Source: Butyrivibrio sp. NC2007 (GTDB taxonomy: Bacteria > Bacillota > Clostridia > Lachnospirales > Lachnospiraceae). From it: a stretch of 64,000 bases of DNA. The stretch covers positions 186,001 through 250,000 of the forward strand of contig NZ_ATWY01000004.1 of the NCBI RefSeq assembly GCF_000421405.1, read 5' to 3'. Below, piece by piece: positions 52,735 through 60,692 of the stretch; within the stretch, counting starts at the first letter, position 1; each line of letters begins with the position of its first letter. The notes below the pieces were generated by a model, which searched no databases, was not told the DNA's origin, and saw nothing but the letters and a program-made list of their open reading frames with translations. The translations under genes were made by a program, and so were the position numbers.

Positions 52735-54186
52735 ATGAAGACTACATATAATAACATAAGAAGAAATTTAATATACAAGGCATTTATCGCAGTCTTTGCG
52801 ATCCTGTTTCTTAGCGTATCCGTCTGTGATGTGTCTTTTGCTGCAACGGACTACGAGGCAGAAGCGCAGCTCCGCAAGGAACTGCCCATCCAGTCCAATG
52901 ATATAAACTCCTGGCCCCATGGCCCTGAGATCACTGCAGAAGCTGCAATTGTCATGGAAGCCGGCACAGGAACCATCCTCTATGCCAAGAATATAAATGA
53001 AGAACTCTATCCCGCCAGTACCACCAAGATCATGACCTGTCTATTGGCGGTGGAGAATGCGTCTCTTGCAGACGAGATCTCTTTTTCCGACGAGGCAGTA
53101 TTCTCCGTTCCGAAGGGAGGCTCCAACATCGGAATGGATGTGGGGCAGTCCATCACCTTAGAGCAGGCTCTGTACGGAATCATGGTCGGCAGTGCCAACG
53201 AGGTGGCCAATGCAGTTGCCGAGCACGTAAGCGGAAGCATCTCCGCCTTTGTTGACCTGATGAATGAGCGGGCAAAAGAGCTTGGCTGCACCAATACACA
53301 CTTTTCAAACACCAACGGCCTTCAGGCGGATGATCACTACACCAGCGCCTATGACCTGGCCCTTATTGCAAGAGCTTTTTTCTCAAACGAGCTTTTGTGC
53401 AAAGTCGGTAACACCGCAAGATACCACTTTGAAGCCACAGATACTCAGCCCGATGACTTTTATCTGAACAACAAGCACAAGCTCATAAGCGGAGAGATGA
53501 CCTACGAGGGTATTGTAGGTGGTAAGACCGGCTATACGGACCTTGCGAGAGAGACCCTTGTAACCTGCGCAGAAAAGGACGGCCTTAAGCTGATCTGTGT
53601 GGTTCTGATGGAAGAGTCGCCCTCCCAGTTCACCGACACTGTTACACTTTTTAACTACGGCTTTAATAACTTCAAGACAGTCAACGTAGCGGATGAAGAT
53701 AGCAGATACATGCCCGATGATTCACTGTTCTTTGAGTCAGACAGGGACGTATTCGGAAGATCCGGAACCATCTTAAAGCTCAGCAGAAACGATCAGATCA
53801 TAATCCCCAAGACCTCTTCCATCGAGGATACGGATTACGAGATCCTCTACGACCTGACGGATGAGGAAAAGAGCCAGATCCCCACTGCCATTGCCAAAGT
53901 TGCCTACACCTTTAACGGCGCGCCTATAGGTAATGCCTACGTATGCTACTCGCCCACATCAAAAGATGCTGTCGAGGATACAGCTACTTCTGATAAGACC
54001 ATATTCATAAATGTGAAGATACTTCTTGCGATTGCCGGCGGGATACTTATTCTTGCGACGATCATCGGCTCCATTACGACCCTGGCTGTTTCAGGGAAAA
54101 AGATATACACAAAAAGTGATAAGCTTCGCTACAACCGCAGGAAAAGAGAATACAAAAAGACAAAATTTAAATCAAAAAAATTTTAA
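52735..54186 (+). CDS. D-alanyl-D-alanine carboxypeptidase (PBP5/DacA family)
   Basis: A 483-residue secreted peptidoglycan enzyme. Signal peptide at about 10-37. Serine-active-site motifs: SxxK in YPASTTKIMTCL (~93-96), SxN in MVGSANEVANAV (~152-155) and KTG in VGGKTGYTDLARE (~264-266). A C-terminal domain follows, then a single membrane helix (~425-450) and a basic cytoplasmic tail ending KKTKFKSKKF. This differs from the amphipathic anchor of PBP5, so the enzyme is a bitopic membrane protein. The upstream in-frame region overlaps trmB and has no plausible start. The next gene is 17 bp downstream. Confidence 0.94.
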   Translation: MKTTYNNIRRNLIYKAFIAVFAILFLSVSVCDVSFAATDYEAEAQLRKELPIQSNDINSWPHGPEITAEAAIVMEAGTGTILYAKNINEELYPASTTKIMTCLLAVENASLADEISFSDEAVFSVPKGGSNIGMDVGQSITLEQALYGIMVGSANEVANAVAEHVSGSISAFVDLMNERAKELGCTNTHFSNTNGLQADDHYTSAYDLALIARAFFSNELLCKVGNTARYHFEATDTQPDDFYLNNKHKLISGEMTYEGIVGGKTGYTDLARETLVTCAEKDGLKLICVVLMEESPSQFTDTVTLFNYGFNNFKTVNVADEDSRYMPDDSLFFESDRDVFGRSGTILKLSRNDQIIIPKTSSIEDTDYEILYDLTDEEKSQIPTAIAKVAYTFNGAPIGNAYVCYSPTSKDAVEDTATSDKTIFINVKILLAIAGGILILATIIGSITTLAVSGKKIYTKSDKLRYNRRKREYKKTKFKSKKF

Positions 54187-54203
54187 GACTGTGAGGGAAT
54201 AAT

Positions 54204-55025
54204 ATGATATACGAAGAATTTGCCATCAAAGAAAACGGCTCCCTTGAAGGAGCCAAGCTGACAGTATATATTCAGCAGTATTCCGAATCGCTGAAGATCA
54301 ATGAGCGTCCTCTTATTCTGCTCTGCCCGGGAGGCGCTTATGCCTACACTTCAGACAGAGAGGCAGAGCCCATCGCCCTTGCATTTCTGGCAAAGGGCTA
54401 CCACGTTGCAATCCTTAGATACTCCTGTGCTCCGGCTGTTTTCCCAACTGCTCTTATGGAGCTCGGAAGGAGCATTCTTCTTATAAGAGAGCATGCAAAA
54501 GAGTGGCACGTCAAGGAAGACTCCATTGTCATTCAGGGATGCTCCGCCGGCGGACATCTGGCTGCAAGCTATGCCTGCAACTGGATGAACGACTTTTTGG
54601 CAGACGGTATGAACATCACCTACGCTGACAGAATAAAGCTTCGTCCCAACGGCCTTATGCTCTGCTATCCTGTTATTACTTCGGGGAAATTTGCTCACCA
54701 TGACTCCATTAAGAATCTTCTTGGAGACAACTACCATGAGCTGAAAGAAATGATGTCCCTGGAAAATGCTGTTAATGAGCATGTTCCAAGGACATTCATA
54801 TGGCACACATTTACTGATGCTGCTGTTCCGGTTGAAAACTCACTGCTCTTTGCTACTGCCCTCAGGGCACATGATATTAACACTGAGCTCCATATATTCC
54901 CGGAAGGCTGTCACGGCCTTGCTCTGGCTAATGAGCTTACAGCAAGTCTGGAGATGAAGGAGATTGCTCCTTGTGCTGAGCCGTGGATCGATCTTGCTGC
55001 TACCTGGATGAAAAAGTACTGGTAA
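54204..55025 (+). CDS. Alpha/beta hydrolase (esterase, BD-FAE/acetyl-xylan-esterase-like)
   Basis: A 273-residue cytoplasmic hydrolase. ILLCPGGAYAYTSDREAEP (about 38-56) has the oxyanion HGG-type loop. IQGCSAGGHLAAS (~111-123) is the nucleophile elbow with Ser in GCSAGG. The catalytic Asp is likely in FTDAAVPVENSLLF, and His in FPEGCHGLALANEL. No signal peptide. Homologues hydrolyse short acyl esters on plant sugars. GAGGGAA lies upstream of the ATG. Its stop at 55025 abuts the stop of the convergent gpx gene with no spacer. Confidence 0.87.
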   Translation: MIYEEFAIKENGSLEGAKLTVYIQQYSESLKINERPLILLCPGGAYAYTSDREAEPIALAFLAKGYHVAILRYSCAPAVFPTALMELGRSILLIREHAKEWHVKEDSIVIQGCSAGGHLAASYACNWMNDFLADGMNITYADRIKLRPNGLMLCYPVITSGKFAHHDSIKNLLGDNYHELKEMMSLENAVNEHVPRTFIWHTFTDAAVPVENSLLFATALRAHDINTELHIFPEGCHGLALANELTASLEMKEIAPCAEPWIDLAATWMKKYW

Positions 55026-55568
55026 TTACATAATTCCTTCTACGAATTCTGCTACCTTCTTCATATCAGCTGTAGGCTCGAAGCGGGCAACAACATTTCC
55101 CTCTCTGTCTACAACGAACTTTGTGAAGTTCCACTTGATCTCAGGATTGTTCTTGTAATCCTTGTCGATCTTCTTGAGCATTACACCCATAGCAAGGGCT
55201 GCAGGGCCTTTTCCGAATCCCTCAAAGCCCTTCTGGCTCTTTAAGAACTTGTAAAGAGGAAGTGCTCCCTCACCATTTACTTCAGACTTCTTCATCTGAG
55301 GGAACATTGTGTTGTAATGAAGCTGGCAGAACTCGTGGATCTCTTCGTCTGTTCCGGGTGTCTGTCCTGCGAACTGGTTGCAAGGGATGTCAAGGATCTC
55401 AAGTCCCTTGTCATGAAGCTTCTCATACATAGCCTCGATATCTTTATAGTGTGGTGTGAATCCGCAGCCTGTTGCTGTGTTTACTACAAGCACTACCTTG
55501 CCCTTGAAGTTCTCCATTGAAACTTCATTTCCCTGTGCATCTGTTACTGAATAATCATAAAAGCTCAT
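55026..55568 (-). CDS. Glutathione peroxidase-like thiol peroxidase
   Basis: A 180-residue protein of the GPx family with a cysteine, not selenocysteine, active site: NTATGCGFTPHYKDIE (codon TGC). LDIPCNQFAGQTPG and IKWNFTKFVVD supply the Gln and Trp/Asn of the catalytic tetrad. In bacteria without glutathione these enzymes usually use thioredoxin; trxA is nearby at 51673. It removes peroxides. AAAGGAGGA precedes the ATG. It has a strong divergent promoter (55665-55693). Confidence 0.94.
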   Translation of the reverse strand: MSFYDYSVTDAQGNEVSMENFKGKVVLVVNTATGCGFTPHYKDIEAMYEKLHDKGLEILDIPCNQFAGQTPGTDEEIHEFCQLHYNTMFPQMKKSEVNGEGALPLYKFLKSQKGFEGFGKGPAALAMGVMLKKIDKDYKNNPEIKWNFTKFVVDREGNVVARFEPTADMKKVAEFVEGIM

Positions 55569-55664
55569 GGTAAATCCTCCTTTTGAATTCCATAAACAAC
55601 TGTATCTACTGTATCCAAAGGCTCGATATTTATTTGCATATATATCTGCTTGTCTCTGTATACA

Positions 55665-55693
55665 ATCATATTGTGTGCAATCTATTTTGTCAA
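55665..55693 (-). promoter_or_regulatory. Sigma-A promoter of the glutathione peroxidase gene
   Basis: On the minus strand a perfect TTGACA (55688-55693) is 17 bp from TATGAT (55665-55670). ACACAAT-ATG-ATTGTAT is an imperfect palindrome overlapping the -10. It could be an operator, but it does not fit the PerR consensus. Confidence 0.8.
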
Positions 55694-55699
55694 TACCTG

Positions 55700-55728
55700 T
55701 TGCAAATATTTTTTTCTCCTCTTATGAT
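55700..55728 (+). promoter_or_regulatory. Promoter of the exonuclease operon, predicted leaderless
   Basis: TTGCAA (55700-55705), 17 bp, TATGAT (55723-55728). Six bases separate the -10 from the ATG at 55735, which puts the predicted transcription start on the A of the start codon. No Shine-Dalgarno. The two divergent promoters have -35 boxes only 6 bp apart. Confidence 0.7.
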
Positions 55729-55734
55729 TAATCC

Positions 55735-56685
55735 ATGAGTAACTATATTGTCTTTGACCTTGAGTGGAATCAGGGTGATGCGCCTGTGACGAAGGATAAC
55801 AAGACACTGGTCTTTGAGATCGTTGAGATCGGCGCTGTTAAACTGAATGAAAAGAGAGAAAAGATCGATGAGTTCGCAAGACTCATAAAGCCTCAGGTCC
55901 ACAAGCACATGCACCGTATCACCGGTAAGCTCATCCACCTCTCAATGGAGGACCTTGAACAGGGAGAGAGATTTCAGGATGTAGCAAAAGAGTTTTTGGA
56001 GTGGTGCGGGGAAGATCCCAAGTTCTGCACCTGGGGACCGCTCGATCTTACGGAATTCCAGCGCAATTTGGATTTCTTTGGCATGCCTCTTTTGTCCGAC
56101 AGGCCCCTTGCCTTCTATGATGTACAGAAGCTCTACAGCCTGGCCTTCGACAACGGCAAATCCAGAAGGGGACTTGAGTCTGCCATCGACGAGCTTGGAA
56201 TTGAAAAGGACATTCCCTTCCACAGAGCACTTGCAGACGCTGAGTACACCGCCAAGATCTTTGGGCGCCTCGGAGAAAAGGCCCTTACCAGGATCTCTTT
56301 TGACACCTATGTAACCCCCAAGACCAAGAAGCAGGAAATACGGATAACCTTCGACAACTACGAGAAGTACATCTCCCGTGAGTTTGCCAACAAGGAAGAT
56401 ATCCTTGAGAATATCGAGATCATGAGCACCAAGTGCTATCTCTGTAAAAAGAACCTTAAGAGAGTCGTCAAGTGGTTCACCCCCAACGGCAAGCACTACT
56501 ACTCTGTCGCCTACTGCGAAAAGCACGGCTATATGAAGGCCAAGGTGCGCATCAAAAAGGCAGAGAACGACAAGCTCTATGTGGTCAAAACCTGCCGGTT
56601 CATCTCAGGCGAGGACATGGACGATCTTAAAAAGAAACACAGAAAGATAAAAAAGAGACTAAAAAGCAAGGACAATGACGACTGA
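55735..56685 (+). CDS. DEDD-type 3'-5' exonuclease (RNase T/DnaQ superfamily)
   Basis: A 316-residue protein. YIVFDLEWNQGD (about 4-15) supplies the first D and E of the exonuclease core (Exo I), RGLESAIDELG the middle region, and HRALADAEYTAKIF (about 162-175) the H and final D of a DEDDh site. The C-terminal ~100 residues are basic and have CYLCKKNLKR and CEKHGY, a possible zinc site. The substrate (DNA or RNA) is unknown; the family also includes KapD and sporulation inhibitor nucleases. It is the first gene of a three-gene operon with a NUDIX protein and YlmH. Confidence 0.87.
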   Translation: MSNYIVFDLEWNQGDAPVTKDNKTLVFEIVEIGAVKLNEKREKIDEFARLIKPQVHKHMHRITGKLIHLSMEDLEQGERFQDVAKEFLEWCGEDPKFCTWGPLDLTEFQRNLDFFGMPLLSDRPLAFYDVQKLYSLAFDNGKSRRGLESAIDELGIEKDIPFHRALADAEYTAKIFGRLGEKALTRISFDTYVTPKTKKQEIRITFDNYEKYISREFANKEDILENIEIMSTKCYLCKKNLKRVVKWFTPNGKHYYSVAYCEKHGYMKAKVRIKKAENDKLYVVKTCRFISGEDMDDLKKKHRKIKKRLKSKDNDD

Positions 56686-57187
56686 CATGGATTTTCAGCT
56701 TACAACCCTGTGCTATCTCGAGCGCGATGATAAGTACCTCATGATGCACAGGATTTCCAAAAAGAATGATATAAACAAGGACAAATGGATCGGTGTAGGC
56801 GGTCATTTTGAAGGCACCGAGAGCCCTGAAGAATGCGTTAAAAGAGAAGTTTTTGAGGAGACAGGCTTTGATATTCCCTTAGAGGATTTTGCCTACAGAG
56901 CAGTAATTACCTTTGTTTCCGACAAAGGCGATTATGAACTGATGAGTCTTTTTACAGCAAAGTGTCCTGATGGAGAACCCAAGGAGTGCAGCGAAGGTAA
57001 GCTCGAATGGGTTAATAAGAAGGATGTTTATGATCTAAATCTCTGGGAAGGAGATAAGATTTTCTTTAGACAGCTTGAAGAAAGCAGAGATTTCTTTTCC
57101 CTGAAAATGGCCTACGATAAAGAGGACAATCTAAGGCTCGCAATCTTAAACGGGAAGGAGCTTACACTTGGAAGAAAAGAGCTTTGA
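56675..57187 (+). CDS. NUDIX hydrolase (MutT/8-oxo-dGTP diphosphatase-like)
   Basis: A 170-residue protein with an intact Nudix box: GHFEGTESPEECVKREVFEE (about 43-62) matches GX5EX7REUXEEXGU. These hydrolases clean nucleotide pools, including 8-oxo-dGTP; this one most resembles the family that opens with LCYLERDDKYLMM. The ATG at 56675 overlaps the exonuclease stop by 11 bp, so the genes are translationally coupled. A second ATG four codons later is possible. The next gene (57168) overlaps by 20 bp. Confidence 0.92.
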   Translation: MTTDMDFQLTTLCYLERDDKYLMMHRISKKNDINKDKWIGVGGHFEGTESPEECVKREVFEETGFDIPLEDFAYRAVITFVSDKGDYELMSLFTAKCPDGEPKECSEGKLEWVNKKDVYDLNLWEGDKIFFRQLEESRDFFSLKMAYDKEDNLRLAILNGKELTLGRKEL

Positions 57188-57977
57188 ATTTCTTGCAGGA
57201 AGAGTCAGGGATCTGGCAAACAGAGCTTACCAGAACGGTTTTGTGACCCACACGGATTTCCTCTCACTCTCTGAGCTCTCTCACTTTTATAAGATGCTCG
57301 CATCCGAAGGTGTATCTTCAAATGTCCATGAATACTGTGGTTCTCACTACGTAATCTACGGTGGTTTCGATGATGCGGAGAGGGCAATGATATGTTTCCT
57401 TCCGGATTATATGGATGAAGAGACCTTTTTATTATCGGAAAAGACTGAGCCATCGGTTTTATCCTGCGTACATATAACACCGCTTAATAGCAAGTTCTCC
57501 GATGACTTAAATCACAGGGATTATCTTGGTTCTCTTATGAACTTAGGAATAGAGCGAGATCAGATCGGCGATATACTGACCGGAGATAAAGAAGCTTTTG
57601 TCTTTGCCACTACTGAGATTGCAGAGATGATCTGCAAAGAGCTCGTCAGAATTAAGCACACCTCGGTAAAATGTGAGAAGGTCAGCTCTTCTGACTGCGA
57701 TATAAGGCCGGCATTTGAAGAGATAGGCGGAAGTGTTGCCTCCGAGAGGTGCGATGCCATCATTGCTTTTGTGTACCACTTATCGAGAAGTGAAGCCCAG
57801 AAGCTCATTGAAGCAGAATCAGTCTATATCGACGGAAGAACTGCTTACAGCGGAGGTTACGACTTAAAGCCCGGGAGCAGAGTTTCCGTAAGAGGCCATG
57901 GGAAGTTCATCTACGACGGACCATCCGGAACCACCAGAAAAGGAAGACTCTTTGTAAACGTAAGGAAATTCGTATAA
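57168..57977 (+). CDS. YlmH-type S4 domain RNA-binding protein
   Basis: A 269-residue protein. The N-terminal ~180 residues match the YlmH fold (FVTHTDFLSLSE, VIYGGFDDAERAMICFLPD), and the C-terminal S4 domain lies at about 199-260 (SRSEAQKLIEAESVYIDGRT). YlmH is linked to cell division and, in newer work, to ribosome rescue. In many Firmicutes it is next to divIVA; here it is in an operon with a NUDIX hydrolase. It starts with TTG at 57168, with GGAAGGAG eight bases upstream. A bidirectional terminator follows. Confidence 0.88.
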   Translation: MEEKSFEFLAGRVRDLANRAYQNGFVTHTDFLSLSELSHFYKMLASEGVSSNVHEYCGSHYVIYGGFDDAERAMICFLPDYMDEETFLLSEKTEPSVLSCVHITPLNSKFSDDLNHRDYLGSLMNLGIERDQIGDILTGDKEAFVFATTEIAEMICKELVRIKHTSVKCEKVSSSDCDIRPAFEEIGGSVASERCDAIIAFVYHLSRSEAQKLIEAESVYIDGRTAYSGGYDLKPGSRVSVRGHGKFIYDGPSGTTRKGRLFVNVRKFV

Positions 57978-57993
57978 TACTAAAAGCAAACAT

Positions 57994-58028
57994 AAAGCCA
58001 CCACTTCAAAACTGAAGTGATGGCTTTT
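57994..58028. terminator. Bidirectional terminator
   Basis: AAAGCCAcCACTTCA pairs with TGAAGTGaTGGCTTT around AAAC, with one mismatch and T-rich flanks. It lies between the convergent genes ending at 57977 and 58042. Confidence 0.9.
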
Positions 58029-58041
58029 ATTATGGTTTGAT

Positions 58042-60552
58042 TTATTCTACTTCAAAAGCCTCTGACCAGTAATCCTGACCGTAGATATCAGTGAATCTGT
58101 AGGTTACGAGAGCCTTTCCGTCGCCAAGGTAGGTGTTGCTGATCTTCATGTCAGACATGCTGCCCTTAACGGTCATGGGCTCACCAAGATAGTAGCTGTC
58201 CTGATAGGTCTTGTCATATCCGTAGTAGTCACATACGAAGTCGATGACATCTCCCTCTGCAAGCTCTGTTGTGTTCTTGGCTATTGTCTCTGTCTCGCCC
58301 TCTACGTAGTCGTAGCAAGCACCTGCCACATATCCGTCCTCATTCTCAGAATCAAATACCAGGATGAGATTACTTCTTACATCATTGATGTAGCAGGGAA
58401 CACGGCCTGTGATCGCGTAGCTGTCTTCTGTTCCCTGAATGTCGATAACGTAGTAAGCAACAACCTGTCCGTCTATGGAGATCCAGGTCTTATCGTTCTG
58501 GGTCTTAAGATTGCCGTCCTCATCAAAATCAAATATGTTATCAAGTCCAAGGTCCACATAGCCTTCGCCATCATCGTAAAATACGTTGAGGGCCAGATCC
58601 TGAACCAATCCCCACTGTTCTTCTGAGAGCTTTATGACGTCCTCACCTGCATCATTTGTGCTCCAGAAAAGAGCTGTTGAATCAAATTTATGCTCCGCGA
58701 TATAGTTCGCTGCCTTCTCAACATCAAGGCTCTTGCCGATGAATGCTCCGCTGGAAGGAGTAAGTCCCGATACACTGCTGAAGTCGCTGGATAAGAAGCT
58801 GGTAAGAAGCTGAGTTATAAGCTCTGCTGAACCTGCTCCGTTACTGCTTGCGCTTCCCGAGAAGTCTCCGAAGATCGATCCTACTGGAGTTCCTGTAGCG
58901 CTTCCGCCTGCTGCCACCTGACCTGCTGTGCCCATTGAAGCAAAGCTCTGGATACACTTAGCATAGTCCTCATCCATTCCGATGTCGTCATACTCATGAA
59001 GCATGTTCTGGACGCTTCCTGACTTCTTGTAAGGGAAGTAGATTGAAAGGCCGTATGCGTTTGTCATGTTGGAGCTGGTTCTGTTGTACTTTATGGCATC
59101 CCTTAAGGCTGATGCAAGCTCTTTTGACTCTGTGGTATCCATGCGGGTTGCAAAATCCACAAGGTCAACCTGATCGATCCTTGCCTGAGCAAACTCTCTT
59201 GTGCTGCTCCTTGCACCTGATACAGTCTGGAAGTCATTTCCGTTTATCATCTCAGATGTATCCCTGGAGAAATCTGCCAGTTCCTGAGGTACTGTCTCTG
59301 AGAGCTCTGAGAGGTCTATGAGAGAAAGAGTGGTCTTCTGTCCCGGGCAGTTTCTTGCACAGGCATCGGTAAAGTCATCAATGATATTCTTACCGATCTG
59401 GGTGGTCTCCATGGAAGTGTTCTTGCCAAGAGCTGAAAGCCAGTTTGTGTAATACCAACCGATACCGGGCTCAGTCTCCTCGGAAGCCACGAGGTAATCT
59501 GCATAATTTGAAACAACAAGGGCATTTTCTACTGTTGCCATAAGGCAGGTATCAAAGCCCACCATGTCGAAGGTTACTCTGCCGTCCTTCAGGGCCTTGT
59601 TTATGCCACCAAGTGACATTGCACCTGCCTGAGGGAATTTCTCATCATAGCCGTATCCGCCGGTGGATCCTCCGCCGTGATCCCAGAAGATAAGGATATT
59701 TCTGTTTGCCGGGAAGTTCTTAGATGCCCAGCTGATGTAGCTTGAGAGTGTCTCAGGCTTGGTCATGGCAACATTTCCGAGGTTGTCCTTAAGCAGTTTC
59801 ATGTTGCCGTTCTTTATCTGATATATCTGGTTGGTGGAGCTTGATACAACATTGTTCTGCCACTGTCTTGCTCCGCCTGTATATACGATGAGGTTGATGT
59901 TATCACCGAGGTTTGCGCCGATCATCTCCTGAAGGTCCTTGCTGGCCATTGCGCTTCTGGACTCAAGATCTGCTCCGCACATGTAAACCATGATGGTTAC
60001 TACATCCTCTCCATTACCCTTGATTACTGTTCTCTTATCGCGGGCTTTGGGAGATACAGATGTGTTGAGCCTTCCTGTGTTGGCATCTGAACTCCAGGCT
60101 GCCGATGAACCTGAACTTGCGCCTGAATATGATCCATATCCGCCGCCAAGGAGAGATTCCAAAATGGACATGCCTGATGATCCGGAGGAACTAAGTCCTG
60201 TTCCGGTGGATGTTGATGGTGTCGTGGTTGTAGTTGTGGCCGGCGCTGTCTGCGTCGTCTGAGCAGGAGCTGTGTACTGAGAAGTATCACTTATGCTGCT
60301 GCCTCCGCCTCCAAGGAAAGACGTAAGTCCTCCGCCGCCTCCGAGTACCAAGAATAAAACGATGATGATCATAAACAACGGACTTCTGCCGCCGGATCTC
60401 TGGGGACCTTCGCCTCCGCCCGATCCTGATGATCCCGATGAATAACCTGCACTGTTACCGACAGGGCCTGTGCCCAGTCCTTCTCCTCTTTTATGAACGC
60501 CGGAGCCGCCTTCGGTGACATTTTTCTTTCTACCTACAGGTCTGTTTTCCAT
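58042..60552 (-). CDS. Membrane-anchored clostripain family (C11) cysteine peptidase
   Basis: An 836-residue protein. The N-terminal ~60 residues are cytoplasmic and Gly/Ser-rich. A helix at about 58-77 (FMIIIVLFLVLGG...) is followed by Gly/Ser/Thr-rich linkers. The peptidase domain starts near 183 (VVTIMVYMCGADLESRSAMA). IFWDHGGGSTGGYGYD carries the catalytic His, and MVGFDTCLMATVENAL the catalytic Cys. The C-terminal ~250 residues form a separate beta-rich domain (YAITGRVPCYIND, ...YGQDYWSEAFEVE). C11 peptidases cut after Arg. The linker may be processed. It is an outward-facing protein. No obvious partner lies next to it. Confidence 0.88.
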   Translation of the reverse strand: MENRPVGRKKNVTEGGSGVHKRGEGLGTGPVGNSAGYSSGSSGSGGGEGPQRSGGRSPLFMIIIVLFLVLGGGGGLTSFLGGGGSSISDTSQYTAPAQTTQTAPATTTTTTPSTSTGTGLSSSGSSGMSILESLLGGGYGSYSGASSGSSAAWSSDANTGRLNTSVSPKARDKRTVIKGNGEDVVTIMVYMCGADLESRSAMASKDLQEMIGANLGDNINLIVYTGGARQWQNNVVSSSTNQIYQIKNGNMKLLKDNLGNVAMTKPETLSSYISWASKNFPANRNILIFWDHGGGSTGGYGYDEKFPQAGAMSLGGINKALKDGRVTFDMVGFDTCLMATVENALVVSNYADYLVASEETEPGIGWYYTNWLSALGKNTSMETTQIGKNIIDDFTDACARNCPGQKTTLSLIDLSELSETVPQELADFSRDTSEMINGNDFQTVSGARSSTREFAQARIDQVDLVDFATRMDTTESKELASALRDAIKYNRTSSNMTNAYGLSIYFPYKKSGSVQNMLHEYDDIGMDEDYAKCIQSFASMGTAGQVAAGGSATGTPVGSIFGDFSGSASSNGAGSAELITQLLTSFLSSDFSSVSGLTPSSGAFIGKSLDVEKAANYIAEHKFDSTALFWSTNDAGEDVIKLSEEQWGLVQDLALNVFYDDGEGYVDLGLDNIFDFDEDGNLKTQNDKTWISIDGQVVAYYVIDIQGTEDSYAITGRVPCYINDVRSNLILVFDSENEDGYVAGACYDYVEGETETIAKNTTELAEGDVIDFVCDYYGYDKTYQDSYYLGEPMTVKGSMSDMKISNTYLGDGKALVTYRFTDIYGQDYWSEAFEVE

Positions 60553-60624
60553 AATAGCCTCCCGTTTGTCAAAGATTGTCGTACATAGCTATTTTATCAC
60601 ATTCCCGATATATAAACATACTAT

Positions 60625-60664
60625 AAAAAGCGGAAGACTGTGGGCTTAGTCTTCCGCTTTTTTT
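60625..60664 (-). terminator. Intrinsic terminator after the ABC ATPase gene
   Basis: AAAAGCGGAAGACT and AGTCTTCCGCTTTT form a 14-bp perfect stem with T-rich flanks. It lies 29 bp past the ATPase stop at 60693 and upstream of the clostripain gene. Confidence 0.9.
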
Positions 60665-60692
60665 GGTTATAGAATTACTTGGCGTCTTTTTA

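Noticed and set aside
55455..55480. Selenocysteine in the glutathione peroxidase
   Set aside because: The active-site codon is TGC (Cys), with no in-frame TGA and no nearby SECIS-like requirement.
55665..55693. PerR box at the gpx promoter
   Set aside because: The palindrome has 7-3-7 spacing and does not match TTATAATNATTATAA; PerR control is not supported.
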